Assembly (NCBI GenBank): GCA_026075535.2
Contig: AP026549.1
Coordinates: forward strand, 1,798,001 to 1,862,000
Source of the DNA: Tricholoma matsutake
Taxonomy: Eukaryota; Basidiomycota; Agaricomycetes; Agaricales; Tricholomataceae
DNA: 64,000 bases
Reading direction: 5' to 3'
The notes under the pieces are model-generated. The model saw only the letters and a list, made by a program, of their open reading frames with translations. It searched no databases and was not told the DNA's origin. The translations under genes and the position numbers were made by a program. Of the stretch, positions 1 through 11,918 are shown piece after piece. The number at the start of each line of letters is the position of its first letter. Position 1 is the first letter of the stretch.

Positions 1-2727
1 CTTCTGAATGCTCTCCATTATCATTCCAACCAAGCAGAGAATGAATAAATGCCTTCATGTAGATGTTGAAAAACTTGGCAGCGATTGCTGGATTTTGAGT
101 GACTAAGAGCGCTTGTTCCCAATAGTTAGGTACTTGCTCTGGTAGTAACTGATCAATATCGATGTCTGAACTGGCCAAAAATTTAACGAGAGGATTGTAT
201 ACATCAGCAGGATTGATAGTTATAAAGAACATAGGCATTCCGAGCTGACTGATCATCGCATGAATTTGATTGCGCATGTCTATGCAGGCTGCAGAAGATC
301 CAGGGACATGCATATTGATCACACAAACCTCTTGCATCAGCTTTAATACTCGGCGCTCCTCATCATCATAAGCCATCTTGAAGTCTCCTCGAACAACTCT
401 TTCCAGGACTCGGTGAATGACATCCGGAGATGCAGCAGCAAATGTGTTCGCTACAGACAAGAAATTTCTGCGCTTTGTCTTCAAACTGGTATGTAATAAT
501 AATGTGCATCTCTGTATAATATTAAACACTGTAAACAGAAAAGAGGGGTGCTCTTGAAATCTGTGATCGGTTAAGTTCAACAAATGCTTAATGTGCCGCT
601 TAAAAGATATCAGTTCTTGGCATCTTGGATCCTCAGGTCCACCAACTCCAAATGGGTACAATGTCAGATATAGTTTGGGAAACAGTCAAGGATTAACAAA
701 TTCATTTTCAGGATTGGCTTCATGAGGAATTTGGAGATAGCCTCCCTTCTTCTGGATGTGTGCTAATGCAGCCGCTCGCAGCTCATTAGAAGACTCATGA
801 CCATCAATATTGGAGATCACCACTTTTTGGAATGCTATTTCAGCATCTGGAGGTGGTTGCTGATGGGCAATCAACGTTGTAGATGAAGTGAGGTCATCAT
901 ATCGTGATGTTAGAACATCGTCTTCAGTCTGCAATTGTACATGTTCTATATGAAATGGTAAAAGGTCATTTGTTGGCAAGCTATTTAACATGTCATAGTT
1001 GATGTCAATGTCGGCATACAATGAATTATGAGTTTTAAGCCATATCAATGCTTCTCAAATTTTATGTGCATGTACTGTGAGAGGTTTTGCTTTATCACGA
1101 AGCCATTGGCGAGAAGGAGGAGTCGAGCCAACAAAGATAATACATATAAGTGACGTGATTTCTTGTACAGAAGGTGGAAGCACTTTGGCCACTTGCTGAG
1201 GCTGCTGAGGATAAATGATTATGTTGCCATGAAACCCTCGTTGACTTTGGGGGAAGGTGAGATTAGAGTCTTGCTCACTTAATTGAACGATCGAACATTT
1301 CGCATGACACAAGGCGATCATGGATTCTTCGATGAATGTCAAATCTTTTAATTCGCCAGGAACTGATCCAAGAGCCATGTGGTTCGCAAGCACAAGAGCA
1401 GGCAATTTGTGTTTTTTAATTGAGTTCCTACACGATGAACAAAATTGAGTTTGTATGCTGTATCATCTTCATCCCGACCGTCGTCAACTTGCATTCGTTC
1501 CACTTGATGTACACCTAATGGATCTAACAGCACGTTCTTCAAAATTCCTGTAGTGAATGGATGAGGAATTGCAAAATCTGAGCTTCAAAAACGATTCAAA
1601 TCTACAGAGTCAGCGGAGAGCCATTTTCAATCAGATACAGGACATGATTCTGCACAGCATGCACACGTCACATTCTGAAGAGCATGGCTAGAAGTCTCCA
1701 ATCGAAACAACTGAGAGATCTTATCTTTTAATGTCTGTGGTATCATCTGTGGCCAATTTTCTTGAACACTTGTTGTCCTGAAGGTTGTTGATGGAAATGT
1801 GCGAGGAAGTTGTCCATTTGCTGCTTTTCCTTTCCGAAGACCATGTACATAACGCTTCAAAGAGAGGTGCAAGACACTGGTCGAAGATTTCGTATCGTGT
1901 TCAATGTCGTACAATTTAAACAAGCGTAATAAAGGCCGACATCGAATATTGTTACTTATTTGAGATAAGAAAAAGATATGCAGCTCGTTTTGATTATCAG
2001 GTGTCTGCGACATCTTAGACGGACAATCTTTTTGCAATTTGATGCATGCTGGAGGAAGCACTGGAACAGTGTTGCTGAGTTCAGTACATTTTGCTTCGGC
2101 AATGTGGGCAACGACTGAACTCTTGATGTTGTTCATGGTACCCAGAGGAGATAATCTGTGACTGGCAGTGACAGCTAACGCTTCTGATATCGAGAACTGT
2201 TCAAATCTGTCGAACAAAGTTTGGAAGTTTGGGTGCACGTTTTCTTGTAAGGAACGATGTCGTGCTTGCAACCAATGTATTAATTCAGAACGTTCAACAA
2301 ATGCAGACTTATAACAGTATCCAAGACTGCTGCATATAACTTGAAGAATATCAAAAGGAGCCTTGAGAATTTCATCAGAAATAGTTAATGAGAGATTAGC
2401 AGATTTATTACTTTTCACAACGGATTGACATCCGATGTTGGAAGTATAGACACAAAGACCATTCACAAGATGATGAATAAGTGCCATAAGCGATGCATGA
2501 AAATCATTTTCACAGACAGGAATCCCATGAGATATGAGCAAAGTATCTGATTCAGAGGAGCAAATTTCAGAATAAAGGGAAGATGTAGGATTTAATAAAA
2601 TTTCGTGAATTACAGGGAGATTTTTGGGAATTAAGATAGAACTTGAAGCGGATGACAAATGGTTGATAGAAATCCTTGGGTAACTATGAACAATGTCGTC
2701 GTCAGGGTATTCAATAGTTTGATGCAT
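1..2727 (-). pseudogene. Helitron Rep-helicase, N-terminal region (broken)
   Basis: Rolling-circle replication initiator/helicase of a Helitron, acting on DNA in the nucleus. From 2727 leftward I see an unannotated N-terminal segment ending in a Cys-Ala-Cys-Cys cluster (about 1640-1665). Then comes a DUF6570-like stretch (about 1055-1540) with LPALVLANHM and LTFIEESMIA-type motifs. The Helitron_like_N domain follows (1-1050), with FKRHIKHLLNLTDHRFQEHP, HVPGSSAACIDMRNQIHAMI and FFITINPADVYNPLVKFLAS-like motifs. The frame is interrupted by TGA codons at 1627-1629, 1585-1587, 1055-1057 and 686-688 (plus-strand positions of TCA). A single-base deletion is likely near 1437-1442, where the frame shifts between the 1348-1542 and 1055-1405 segments. 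The TGAs sit where relatives tend to have Arg, as elsewhere in the window. Family assignment is strong; the gene is non-functional as read. Confidence 0.75.
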
Positions 2728-2758
2728 AAATCTCTGAAAATCTATAAGTATACAACTT

Positions 2759-3112
2759 TCAGAATGTTAGGGCAAGAGAAGAATAAATGAACGCATCTGT
2801 GTTTTCCAACCATTGTTCACTCTGAGCACTAATTGTCGGACTCATCACACCTTCGGAAATAAGATATTCTCGATAATATGACATCCAATCCTTGCCAAGC
2901 ACCAGTTCAGAAGTTAACTGATCGTTGACATACAAATCAACCACAGCTGTAAATTTCCCACTCCCCATATCGGCATTTACAGGCAACAAAAGATGTTCCG
3001 TCGACTCAGGGATCTTCAACAGACAAGCAAAGCGCCGAGAAATTTTGCAAGTAGATTCCTCATTGTCAAAGATGACCAGTACTGATTTACCAAGAATGCG
3101 AGCGGTGGACAT
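2759..3112 (-). pseudogene. Helitron upstream exon, conserved 117-aa segment
   Basis: A 117-residue reading frame starting at ATG 3112 (minus) and containing a VLGKDWMSYYREYL motif. This kind of segment is found just upstream of the DUF6570-type Rep protein in agaricomycete Helitrons, so I read it as the first exon or a short companion ORF of the same gene. It ends in TGA at 2759-2761. The next frame opens at 2727, and the 30-bp gap contains TTTCAG, a possible acceptor, so splicing may join them, but no convincing donor is visible. Function of this segment is unknown; it has no membrane segment or metal-binding motif. Confidence 0.5.
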
Positions 3113-3236
3113 GATGATAAGAGTGAGACAAATTCCATGGATTGCTTACAAAATCCAGTTACCAATCTAAATCAGGTGATTTATCAGCTGATTTGCATCG
3201 GGCTATTACAATCTTGCGTTTCATCAACCACTAAAA

Positions 3237-3256
3237 CCCACTACTAAAGTAGTGGG
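3237..3256. repeat. 20-bp hairpin near the Helitron 5' side
   Basis: Perfect 9-bp inverted arms (CCCACTACT / AGTAGTGGG) around AA. It lies about 125 bp upstream of the Helitron ATG. Some Helentron-type elements have hairpins at both ends; whether this marks the 5' terminus is not shown. Confidence 0.5.
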
Positions 3257-3260
3257 AATA

Positions 3261-4239
3261 ATGAAACTATCAATAAGACTTTGTAATGGATTGTATTGAA
3301 GTAAAGCTGCAAATGGCAAACACCACAGTCCCAACATGAGCATCACAAAGTGTGACCCCATGCCACCCAATCATGATCACAATAGGGATCTGACTGCTGA
3401 AAACATGAGTCCAGCCAACCAGCGACTCTGGTGCAGCTCAAACACCACACCTCTCAGATGATGACAGGAGAGAGGAACAGAAAAGCGGGGCAGAGGGGCA
3501 GAGGAGTGGGAGAAGAGTGGGCTCACCTGTCTGAGCAATGGCCATTGTTGCTGAGGAGGGTAGATGGGAAGGGTGGCATTCAGTGAGTGAGCGGGTGGGA
3601 GAAAAGTGAGAAACGTGGAGGACTAGTGGCGCTTCAGGTGTACTTAATATACGTATGTCGAGCCCCAAACATGCATTCTGCATGTTAACTCCTCTGTCAC
3701 ACTTTAGTGACAGGACCTGATCAGGACGTGTTTTTTTTGTTCGCTTGCACCACAGGAACCACCGGCCTGATGGGACTGTATGGTGCAAAAAACAGACTGT
3801 AATTTTTCTGGCTTGACAAGTTTTCGATACCCCCAAATGGTCTCTTCTCCCAGCCAAATCCTATGAGAAGGCCCTGCAGGGCACAAAAACTACAGTCCCA
3901 CCTCTGTGAACTACAGTCCCTCCTCCCATCGTTTATGCACGTGAGCTTGTTGATCACCTATCGGTTCCCACACCTTCTGCCACTGATCTCTTGCTTGTCT
4001 CTCTTCAACTGTCTGGATGCTACCCGACATGTTGAGCCGACGGTCTCTTGAGGTCTTCTTTATATGGCAGTTGCTGGTGAGTTCCTCCCCAGGTTAAGCA
4101 ATGAAATGAATGCTGATGATATCCTCTTGTTTCAGTGCTGTTCACACCATGCCTGATCTCCCACTGCCAGTATAAAAGCAGGGTTTGGCCATTCTTCCTG
4201 GAGCCTCATTGGTCCAACCATGCATGTCAAGATACCGAC
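3261..4239. other. No recognisable gene
   Basis: Only short overlapping frames on both strands with no family motif. It contains a CT/GA-rich stretch (3440-3620) and T/A-rich tracts. I see no promoter or splice pattern that I would defend. Confidence 0.4.
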
Positions 4240-4530
4240 AAACTTTTCTGGCTTCGCATTGATGCTCTGCTGGCCATTTCAAGTTGATGAACATTTTGAC
4301 TTTGCGTGGATGTTTCATTAGTTGTATGATGGGCATTTCAGACTTTCTGTCAATGCTCTGTTGGTTGTTTGATGGGCATTTCAGACTTTACGTCAATGCT
4401 CTGTTGGTTGTTTGATGGGCATTTCAACTTCGCATCAATGTTCTGTCGGCTGTTGGATGGTCATTTTAGACTTCACGTCAATGTTCCATTGGTTGTTTGA
4501 TGAACACTTTAGACTTTGCGTCAGTGTCCC
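4240..4530 (+). repeat. Tandem repeat, about 54-bp unit, 5-6 degenerate copies
   Basis: The phrases GATGGGCATTTCAGACTT, TCAATGCTCTGTTGGTTG and close variants recur at about 54-bp spacing. Copies differ mainly at CG/TG/CA positions (for example TGCGTCAATG, TACGTCAATG, TCACGTCAATG). The repeat lies in the presumed 5' region of the XPG-like gene that begins at 4749. It could be a promoter-proximal minisatellite; no function is demonstrated. Confidence 0.7.
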
Positions 4531-4748
4531 CCTCACCACTGTCCTGTCTCTCACTCAAATGAGCTGCATCCCATCAAGCCTTCAAATGCTATCTTCCTCT
4601 CTGTCCCTGCCAAGAATGCACATCCCATCCTCAAATACTCTTTTACTTCTCTCATCGTAGCTTTTGGGATCTGAGGATGCAGTGTTTGCATTTTATCACA
4701 TGAGGGCATCTTCAATATCTCCTATTCAGACCTTCACTAATTACTTCA

Positions 4749-6627
4749 ATGGGCATTGCAGGACTTTGGAATGTACATCGTCATCAGCTCAGGTCTTGTG
4801 TACTATGCTGACCTCACATTTTAGGAGCTTGCCCCTGTGGCCATTACAACTTCTCTCCACAAGCTCGCTGTCGAGGAGGGCTTTGTGAACAATGTTAGTG
4901 GCATGCATATGTTGCATGTGGGTGTTGATGCCAGGTGTGTACCCAGCTGCGCTTCCTCCATGGCTGTCAGTTACTGACCGAAGCACAGTGGCTGGATCTT
5001 CCATGCATGCTACCTGGATGGGCTAACAAAGAATCCGGAACTAGCAATCCTATTCGTTTGGTGCATGCAGCTGCTGCAGATGCCCATCTTACCCACGTTC
5101 ATATTCGATGGGAAAGGATGCCCAAAACTGAAACATGGCAAGACTGTTCATGGAAATGCACACTGGATCATCCAGGATATGAAGGCAATGCTCGATGGGT
5201 TCAGCTTTGCATGGGTCGAGGTAAGCTTTGGAGTTTCTGATCTTGGCCATCCTCATGCTTGCACCAGGCTCCTGGAGAAGCTGAGGCAGAACTCGCATGG
5301 ATGAACAAGGCTGACATAGTCGATGCGGTGCTCACAGATGACTCTGATGCAGTGATCTTCAGTGCTCAAACCATCCTTCAAATGTAAGTTTTGGCTTTTG
5401 TTTCAACAGCACCTGCTATAGCTACTGATGGTGCTCTCTCTAGTCATCCCAGGCCTATGTTGGATGCGGGCGATGGGAAGGTTGTCATGTACAAGGTAGC
5501 TGACATCTGTGTGCACCCTGCTGTGCACCTCCAGCCAGCCGATCTGTTGCTCATTGCATTGTTGGCTGGTGGAGACTACTCGGTATGTTTGCAAACTTGA
5601 AATGAATAGGTTCATCTTCTCAGTCCTCATGCAGAATGGTCTCAAAGGCTGCAGGGTGCCGACAGTGATCAGCCTGGCTCGAGGAGGGTATGGTACAACA
5701 CTTCTGGGTGGGATTGGCCGCAACCAATCTACTACAGATGTTGCCACATTTCTGGCTGTGTGGCATGAGACACTTATTTGCAAGCTCCAAATGAACAAGT
5801 CAGGCTTCCTGCACAAATGCCTCCCAGTTCTCGCTGCATCTGTGCTGCTCAATTTCCCTGATCTCAAATTCATTAATCTGTACCTCAACCTGGTAATGTC
5901 CGAGCAAGAACAACACAAGGGAGCTGTTGTGATCATTGCAGAGTGAGGCCCTGATCTGGTTCACCTAGTGCAGTTTGTTGAGGAGCACTTTGTCTGGGGA
6001 GATCTTGCTGGAATCCTGAAGCGGTTCTCTACTTGTGTGTTCCCTGGTCTTGCTCTCTGAGAGCTTCTTGGTGCAGCATGTGATATAGACTGTGGTCTAC
6101 AGCCCAAGCCACTTTCAATAATTGGCAAGATCCATGGCCAGCGACAACCATCAAAGGCATCTGCACATCATGCCCTAGAAGTTCATGCCTCCCTCATGGT
6201 CTCTCACAGCACAATTGATGCAATATGTAATGGCCTGGTGGGGAAGTGGGACACTCCTACAACTACTATCGTTGTCAGCAAATGGCTCAACAATGCTCTC
6301 CCTTGGCTGCGGGTGTGGATACTTCTCATTGTTCACAGTTTTGTTCTGCCCATCCAACTGTTGTCGCTTGGGGTGGTGGAAGATGAACCAGGTATGTATG
6401 TTCTGAATGGCTGTGGACAGTACTGATGGTCTCTTCACAGTTGTCCACCTGCAGTCAGGAGGCAAAAGTATGTGTTGCATGTATTCATACTGTGTTGCAT
6501 GATGCTCATGTATGATCACCAGCTCATGTCAAGCAAAAGAAATACAAAGTTGTTGCTACCTCACCCTCGGAGCTTGGGCATGAAGTCCTGGAGTTTTTAC
6601 TGATTCAGAAATGGGGGATTGAGTGAT
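4749..6627 (+). pseudogene. XPG/Rad2-family nuclease (GEN1/Yen1-like), broken
   Basis: Structure-specific 5' flap/junction nuclease family. Proposed start ATG 4749 gives MGIAGLWN, matching the invariant N-terminus of XPG nucleases. Exons I can place: 4749-4772, 4825-4934, 4989-5220, 5268-5383, 5444-5582, 5635 onward; introns are 47-60 bp, GT-AG, several with CTGAC branch sites. XPG-N: LAVEEGFVNN, GVDA, SGWIFHACY, FIFDGKGCPKLKHGK. XPG-I catalytic acidic motifs are intact: PGEAEAELAW and VLTDDSDAVIF. The helix-hairpin-helix region follows (LAGGDYS, then NGLKGC). The frame is then broken by TGA at about 5944-5946 (after VVIIAE) and again after FPGLAL (about 6058-6060), both where Arg is plausible. 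The 3' exons (6100-6627) are tentative. The gene ends about 75 bp before the recombinase ATG. This class is expanded in mushrooms, so it may be a passenger of a mobile unit. Confidence 0.75.
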
Positions 6628-6703
6628 ATAGCTGTGAATAGGGAACATGGACCCTTTTCCTCTTGTATCTTTACTACCGACTTGAATCATACTCTGATCT
6701 CTA

Positions 6704-8429
6704 ATGGCCTCCCCCCCTTCCAATGATGACCTCTTATCTAACCCACAGTTTGCAGGGCTGTTTCAGAGGCTGAGCCCAGACAAGGAAGATGATGTACCAA
6801 GTGCCACTGAGGTTGTGGATGACTATGAGGGTGAACAGGAGACTCTTGACCTACAAAGCAGCACTGGTGATAACAGTGGTGAACATGATCCTGATGACAG
6901 TGACAGTGAAGATGGAGAAGAAGATGCTGGTGATGAAGCAAATGTGGGGTTTTCAGGACTCAAAGATGTGGTCAAGAATGCATCAAAAGGAGTTACAGAA
7001 GGAACAGATGGTGAATACAAAAGGTCAGATTAATTGTCTGTCTTTCTTGCCATCTCTGACTGCTGCCTCCCAGCCAAATGGCCAAGTGCATTCAGTTCCT
7101 CATTGCAAAGAAGCTCATCCGCGGTGGTGAGCCATTCTTCAGTGCAACACCCTGTGCCAATGCACCGCTTCTCATTACTGCATGGATTATGGATGGGTAT
7201 GTGAAACACTGTCTGAAAGTAGACAATTGCTTACCATACTGGGATAAGGTGTGATGAGATTAACCTGGACGGCAGTGACAAGGCGCCCAGCATCGTTTGC
7301 AACACCTATGCACATGCTCAGAAGATGAGAGCCGCAATGATGTACACATTTGGATGGCTGCATGGGCTCGGAACACTGCCTTGGCATTAAAGCAAAGTGA
7401 CAGGTGCCATGGTGGGGAATCTGTCCATCTCTGACACTGTGGCTAGCTACATGGTCAGTTTGTGATGGAGGAAAGTGCAGGCGGGCAAGACCCAAACCAG
7501 TGCTCGGGTGATAACCCTGGTACTTTTTTCAACTTGCCTGTGTTGTTGACACTGTTAACAACCCTCTTTCTTACAGGACATCCTGAAGAGGATCTATGAT
7601 TTCAATTGCCAGCCTGAGCATTGGGACCTCAAGCCAGTTGGGTTCTACCAAAGGAGGAAAGGAAAGAACATCAACACCTGGGGTGGTGGCCGAGCTTGCC
7701 AGCTGCTCCAAGCGGCCTATGCACTTTCATTCTTGTGCTTACTGCACATCAATGAGGTTTTAAAAATTGATATGCACCACATCAAATTTATATCTGATAC
7801 AAAGATCAAGCTTACACTGCCATTCTGGAAGACCCATCAGTTCGGTTGTAAGCTGGGCATATTGCATCTTGTTGTGTCTGTTTTCTGAATGAATGTGGGA
7901 CAGGCATCAAGCCATTTTACTTGCACATGCAGCCAGAAGACCAGGCCCACCTTTGCCCCATTCGAGCATTAGCAGAGTGGGTGGAAGTCAGTGGCATCAA
8001 CAAGGGGTATCTCTTTCACAGAATCTGGTCTGGTGATCGTGTTGCTGATCTGGACAAAAATACACCAATGGTTAGTTTTCATGGGCTTTTAAACTCACCT
8101 CTACATGCTGAACATGACCACAGACATCAGAGCAGTTCTTGGAACTGTTCTGGAACAACCTCCTTGATGTCAATATCGACCACTATCCATATGGAACCCA
8201 CTCTTTCTGATGAGGTGGATGTCAGTATTTTGCTGCCCACCACCAATGATCACTCTGAAGGATCTGTGACTGGGGAGGCTGGAGCACCAAATTCTCCAAT
8301 CTGACAATTGTCAAGTACTTGATATCCTGGAATGACAACCCCTTGGAGCTACGGGAAGATTTTTTGGACCCTGACTGTGCCCCAGCTGTTCAGTGCTCCA
8401 GTTGTGGACGGTCATGCCACTGTGCCTAA
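6704..8429 (+). pseudogene. Crypton-like tyrosine recombinase, broken
   Basis: DNA breaking-rejoining enzyme of the tyrosine recombinase fold, the transposase type of Cryptons. Start ATG 6704 opens an acidic N-terminus (residues about 20-85). Exons I infer: 6704-7023, 7074-7196, 7249-7519, 7577-7847, 7904-8070, 8133-8429, with 50-62 bp GT-AG introns. Family features: GEPFFSATP, APLLITAWIMDG, YAHAQKMRAAMMYTFGWLHG, then the core WGGGRACQLLQAAYALSFLCLLHINEVLKI-type arginine box region, LTLPFWKTHQFG, FYLHMQPEDQAHLCPIRALAEW, and the C-terminal WGGWSTKFSNLTIVKYLISW with the presumed nucleophile Tyr. The His-x-x-Arg box reads His-Ser-Phe-stop: TGA at 8208-8210 replaces the catalytic Arg and a second TGA follows. 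Other stops: TAA 7388-7390, TGA 7463-7465 and two TGAs near 8245-8260. Clearly inactive. Confidence 0.75.
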
Positions 8430-8530
8430 GGATACATCAGAGGAATGGACAATACTATTAAGCATTCAAAGCTGTGTATGTTACACTACTATTTAAACTA
8501 AAATGAATGAGATTATGGGCAGCCAGACTA

Positions 8531-10515
8531 CTAGGAATGAAGCACCCAATACTTGTTAGCAATGCATGTTGGGTCTGTCATGGTGATGTGGTGAGAGCCC
8601 TTGCAATAAGAGAAAACTGATGCAAATGCATCACCATACTCCAGCCTCACCCACTTGGTGACACGCTCATTCTCCTTGACATGCTCCCCTTTCAAGCGAG
8701 AGACAATAGCTGTGAATGCCAGGTACCTGCCTTTTACATCCTGGAGCTCATCCCAGAACTCCTCCTTCATGCCCTCTCAATAATGCTCGATGACAGCCTG
8801 GAGTACATGAATATGAGGTCAGCAAGTGAAAGGAAAAGCAGCAGATAGAGTTACTGACCTTCCAATGCCCAAACTGTGTTTTGAGCATGTCCCAGTCCCC
8901 TGCTCTCCATCATGTGTAGACAATGGGCCAATAGACAAGGGCAATTGGGTGGCCAAGGATCCTGAAAACAGAGTCCTGGTCCCAGTACATGCTGGTATCA
9001 TCCCACATGCTGTTGAGGCAGGGGATGTTGTCTGTGAAGGTGGTCATGGGTGGAGGAGGGACATCCTGGGTGGTGAATGTGATAGAGTGGCCATCGCCGA
9101 GCAGCAGTGTTCGTGTCTTGTCACCTGCTGTGCATTGGTAGGTGTTGGTGGGTACTGGAGCTGAAATCAAGAGGCTGTTGGATGGCAGAGGTTGAGGCAT
9201 AGTACTGCTAGGTAATGTAAAGAACGGTGGAGGTGGCACTATGACTGCAGCATAAGGATGGCCAGAAAGATCCAAGTAAGTCTTTGTCTGGAGTGGATAA
9301 GGCAGTGCAGGTGGCAGCAATGCAGGTGGCAGTGGCACACACAGTGCAGGAATGTGAAAGTTGGGGGGAATCCTCAACAAAAGCGCATTGAGCTTGGAGT
9401 GGACAGCCTGCAGCTCCAATGGGGGTGGTGATGGCTGGCAGAAACCAGGTCAGCAACTAGCAGACCAGAAATGGGGCACACACACCAGGTTCATGATTAC
9501 CCATGGGGCAGAAGGGGCAGCAACACAAGTGCCATCAGGAGGGTGAACTGGATAGTTGGTGACAATCCTTGCAGCCTGGAGATAAAACAGTTAGAAGGCA
9601 ATGGCAACATCTTGAAAGACCAAACTGGTGCACCCAGGGAAGGACCATGGCTATTTCCTCTTCCATTCGATGATCTCTTGAGGCCTCTGTGGGGAGTGCG
9701 TGTGACACCACATCATTGTTGGGAGCAGCCACATTGAAGAGCTTCTCACGGTGCTGGTATGACTGCTTGGCGAGGGACTTCTTCCCACCTGTCCATGGGC
9801 CATGATGTTGACGATGCGCACCTGTAGCAAGGCTGAAAAAGAGGAACGAGGATTAGTGTAAGGAAAGAAGCAGCCAGCAAAAAAGGGAGAGGAGAGAGGT
9901 GGCTCACTGGTCCTCCCACTTTTCCCTGTCTGCACTGAAATCAATCAAGTGAGCTGTCAATGCTGGAACTGTGCCAGAGATGGGAAGGTGGAATTCCTTG
10001 CACCATACAGCGAGAGTATTTCTGTTTTGCTTTCTGTGAAATGGGGATGGATCAGGTGCTGGTCAGAGGAGCTGAAGATGAGCGAGAATGGTGCAGAGTC
10101 ACAGATGGAGGTACTGCACATTGTATTTCCCTTTGACAAGCTTGCCAGGGAATGGAAGTGCATCTGCCAGCGTCGCCGCTGTCTTGTTGGAAGGCATCAG
10201 TTTTCCTGGAGACAAGATTGGCAACTTGGGCATCTGCACCTCTTCTTCTTCTTCTTCTTCTTTGGCAGGGAGGACAAGTGGCAGGAGCAAGGTGAGTGCG
10301 ATGAGGATGAGGGTGGTGACAATGAGGTATCTGACAAGTGTCTCGCTGGCAGAGGTTGCACCATCTGATTGAGGCCAAATTGGGCTGTGCCCACCAGCAT
10401 CAACAATGCCGAGCTCAATTGTCCACCAATCAATGATGGGGGACCTACATTGCAGAGCAGAAAATGGCTGTGAGTGAATACACGATCCAGCAGGGCAGTT
10501 GCAAAGAGCAGACAT
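8531..10515 (-). pseudogene. SAP-like, proline-rich protein of unknown function
   Basis: Convergent with the recombinase gene; the 3' ends are about 100 bp apart. Likely start is ATG at 10233 (MPKLPILSPGKL); an upstream in-frame poly-Glu tract and possible hydrophobic stretch could extend it to 10515. After about 45 residues comes NTLAVWCKEFHLPISGTVPA followed by LTAHLIDFS, which fits a SAP helix-extension-helix DNA-binding motif. A GT-AG intron lies near 9840-9912, then a basic segment, a proline-rich middle (9180-9400) and a conserved C-terminal part. The last intron is 8796-8858; the final exon (8531-8795) holds KEEFWDELQDVKGRYLAFTA and YGDAFASVFSYCKGSHHITM. Several TGAs interrupt it (about 10095, 10060 and 8776). 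I recognise the gene type from mushroom genomes as unnamed; its function is not known to me. Confidence 0.5.
10240..10266. repeat. (TTC)n microsatellite
   Basis: A run of CTT/TTC triplets that would encode poly-Glu on the minus strand just upstream of the proposed start of the SAP-like protein. It may be coding or 5' untranslated. Confidence 0.8.
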
Positions 10516-10734
10516 GGCAAGGGACAGTTCAGTGATGGGAGTGATGGGCCATCACAGACCCACAGTCCCGGTAAGCAAACAACTGTCCCTGCTGATCAGC
10601 ATGATCGGCACCATGACAGGACTGTGGATCTTGTGACAGAAGTCAATTACTGTAGGTTACTGGTAATTTAGATCACTGGATGAAAATTTTCCTTTTATAC
10701 TTGAAATCCACATCTCAGCTAATTTTTCAGTCCC

Positions 10735-10885
10735 ATGGTTAGTAAAGTCAGTAATTTTTGTAATGGTTGCACAGAACTTACTGACCGTGGGGAAAAAGGA
10801 AATGTTTTTCTTATAGCACTAAATTTTTCCTCAATTCCTGGTATGAAGAACAAGTCTTACTTAACATTGTTAAGGACTCATAAAC
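10735..10885. repeat. Dispersed ~155-bp module, copy 1
   Basis: Starts CCCATGGTTAGTAAAGTCAG and contains an inverted arm ACTGACCGTGGGG about 65 bp on, then TTAAGGACT. The same module lies at 35225-35380 inside the hAT-like element. The inverted arms differ between copies by CG/TG/CA exchanges (CCCATGG..CCGTGGGG here, CCCACGG..CCATGGGG there). It looks like a small foldback element or a piece of a larger repeat. Confidence 0.65.
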
Positions 10886-11687
10886 TTTGGATTTCCCTTT
10901 GCTAGTCCATCAATTAAGTGGCTTCTAAGGTTGCCCTTATAGTAGAAAACTCTCTCCTAAGGCCCAAAATCATGAACACACTGCCCAAGATAGGCAGGTA
11001 CAGAGTGGACAACACTTCCCAAAGCTCCATATATTCCCTACACACTGTTCCCGATAGTCCCACCTTCAGTATGCTGCCATTTTTGCTTAATGTGCCCCCT
11101 AGTGCCATGGACATATCCCAGCGCCTTGACGCGCTTGAAAATGACATTACTGGAATATGCACACAAATCAATTTGCTTAAATCTATGATTGAAAACTTTG
11201 TCAGAACCCTTCAGACTAGCTCCACAACCAATATTCCCCCCATTGCGACTCCAAGCATGCCCAATAATGATGCACCACCTAATGCACCTGCTAAGGAGTG
11301 CATCCAGATCAAATCACCCCCCCACCAAATTTAATGGTGTGCATGTGCAGGGGCATGCATTCCTTAATTCCTGTGAGTTGTACATCAGTCTCCAGTCACA
11401 TCAATTTGTTGACGATGCTGCAAAAATTTATTGGGCCTTCACATAGAGGTCTTTACACTTCCCCACCCCCCCAATCTGAGTGGACTCTGTTTGGACACTC
11501 AAACAGTCCTAGGACTGTCCGAGGACTTTTCTTGGACTTCTTTGGCTGAAAGTCCTGCCAAACTAAATGTCCAGTCTGAGCTGAGTCTGAGCTGAGTCCT
11601 CAGACTCTCCTAGGACTGTCTGAGTGGACCAACACTTGTACAGTCCTAGGACTGTCTGAGTTGCTTATATAATTGACTGAAAAATCA

Positions 11688-11768
11688 GTGGCTACTGCAG
11701 GGATTGAACCCTCATAGTCACATGATAAAGTACAATTAAAGCAACAATATAACTGTTAGACTAAAGCA
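11688..11768 (-). ncRNA. tRNA-like Pol III unit, left, leftward
   Basis: On the minus strand, an exact B box GGTTCAATCCC (11700-11710) lies about 45 bp after a weaker A-box-like TTAGTCTAACAG. A T5 tract follows within about 20 nt (11680-11684 on plus, AAAAA). A cloverleaf is not convincing and the anticodon is unclear, so this is a tRNA-derived promoter or transcript rather than a functional tRNA. Confidence 0.6.
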
Positions 11769-11918
11769 TCATTACAGATAAGTAGTTATATCTCTCTATG
11801 TACTGCCCTTGCTGTGATGACAAATCAACACAGCCACATCATCAACAACACTGGCACATCACCTTCAATGGTGGCGCCTCCTCCTTACCTCCTACCCCAA
11901 TAACCAACAACAGGAACA

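Larger units (their letters stand above)
1..3260 (-). mobile_element. Helitron (rolling-circle transposon), 5' part only
   Basis: Reading leftward, this block carries the upstream exon, the cysteine-bearing linker, the DUF6570-like region and the start of the Helitron_like_N domain of a fungal Helitron Rep-helicase. Rep nickase and helicase domains would lie beyond the left edge. The right boundary is approximate: the last recognisable coding begins at 3112 and a short hairpin sits at 3237-3256. I could not verify a terminal TC dinucleotide. Assignment rests on the protein family, not on element ends. Confidence 0.75.

Noticed and set aside
3438..3857. Open frames of 60-139 residues on the minus strand
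   Set aside because: Overlapping in several frames, low complexity, no family motif.
10230..10515. A membrane protein (hydrophobic run before poly-Glu)
   Set aside because: The hydrophobic run lies upstream of the best start (10233), next to a TTC microsatellite, and is probably untranslated or intronic.
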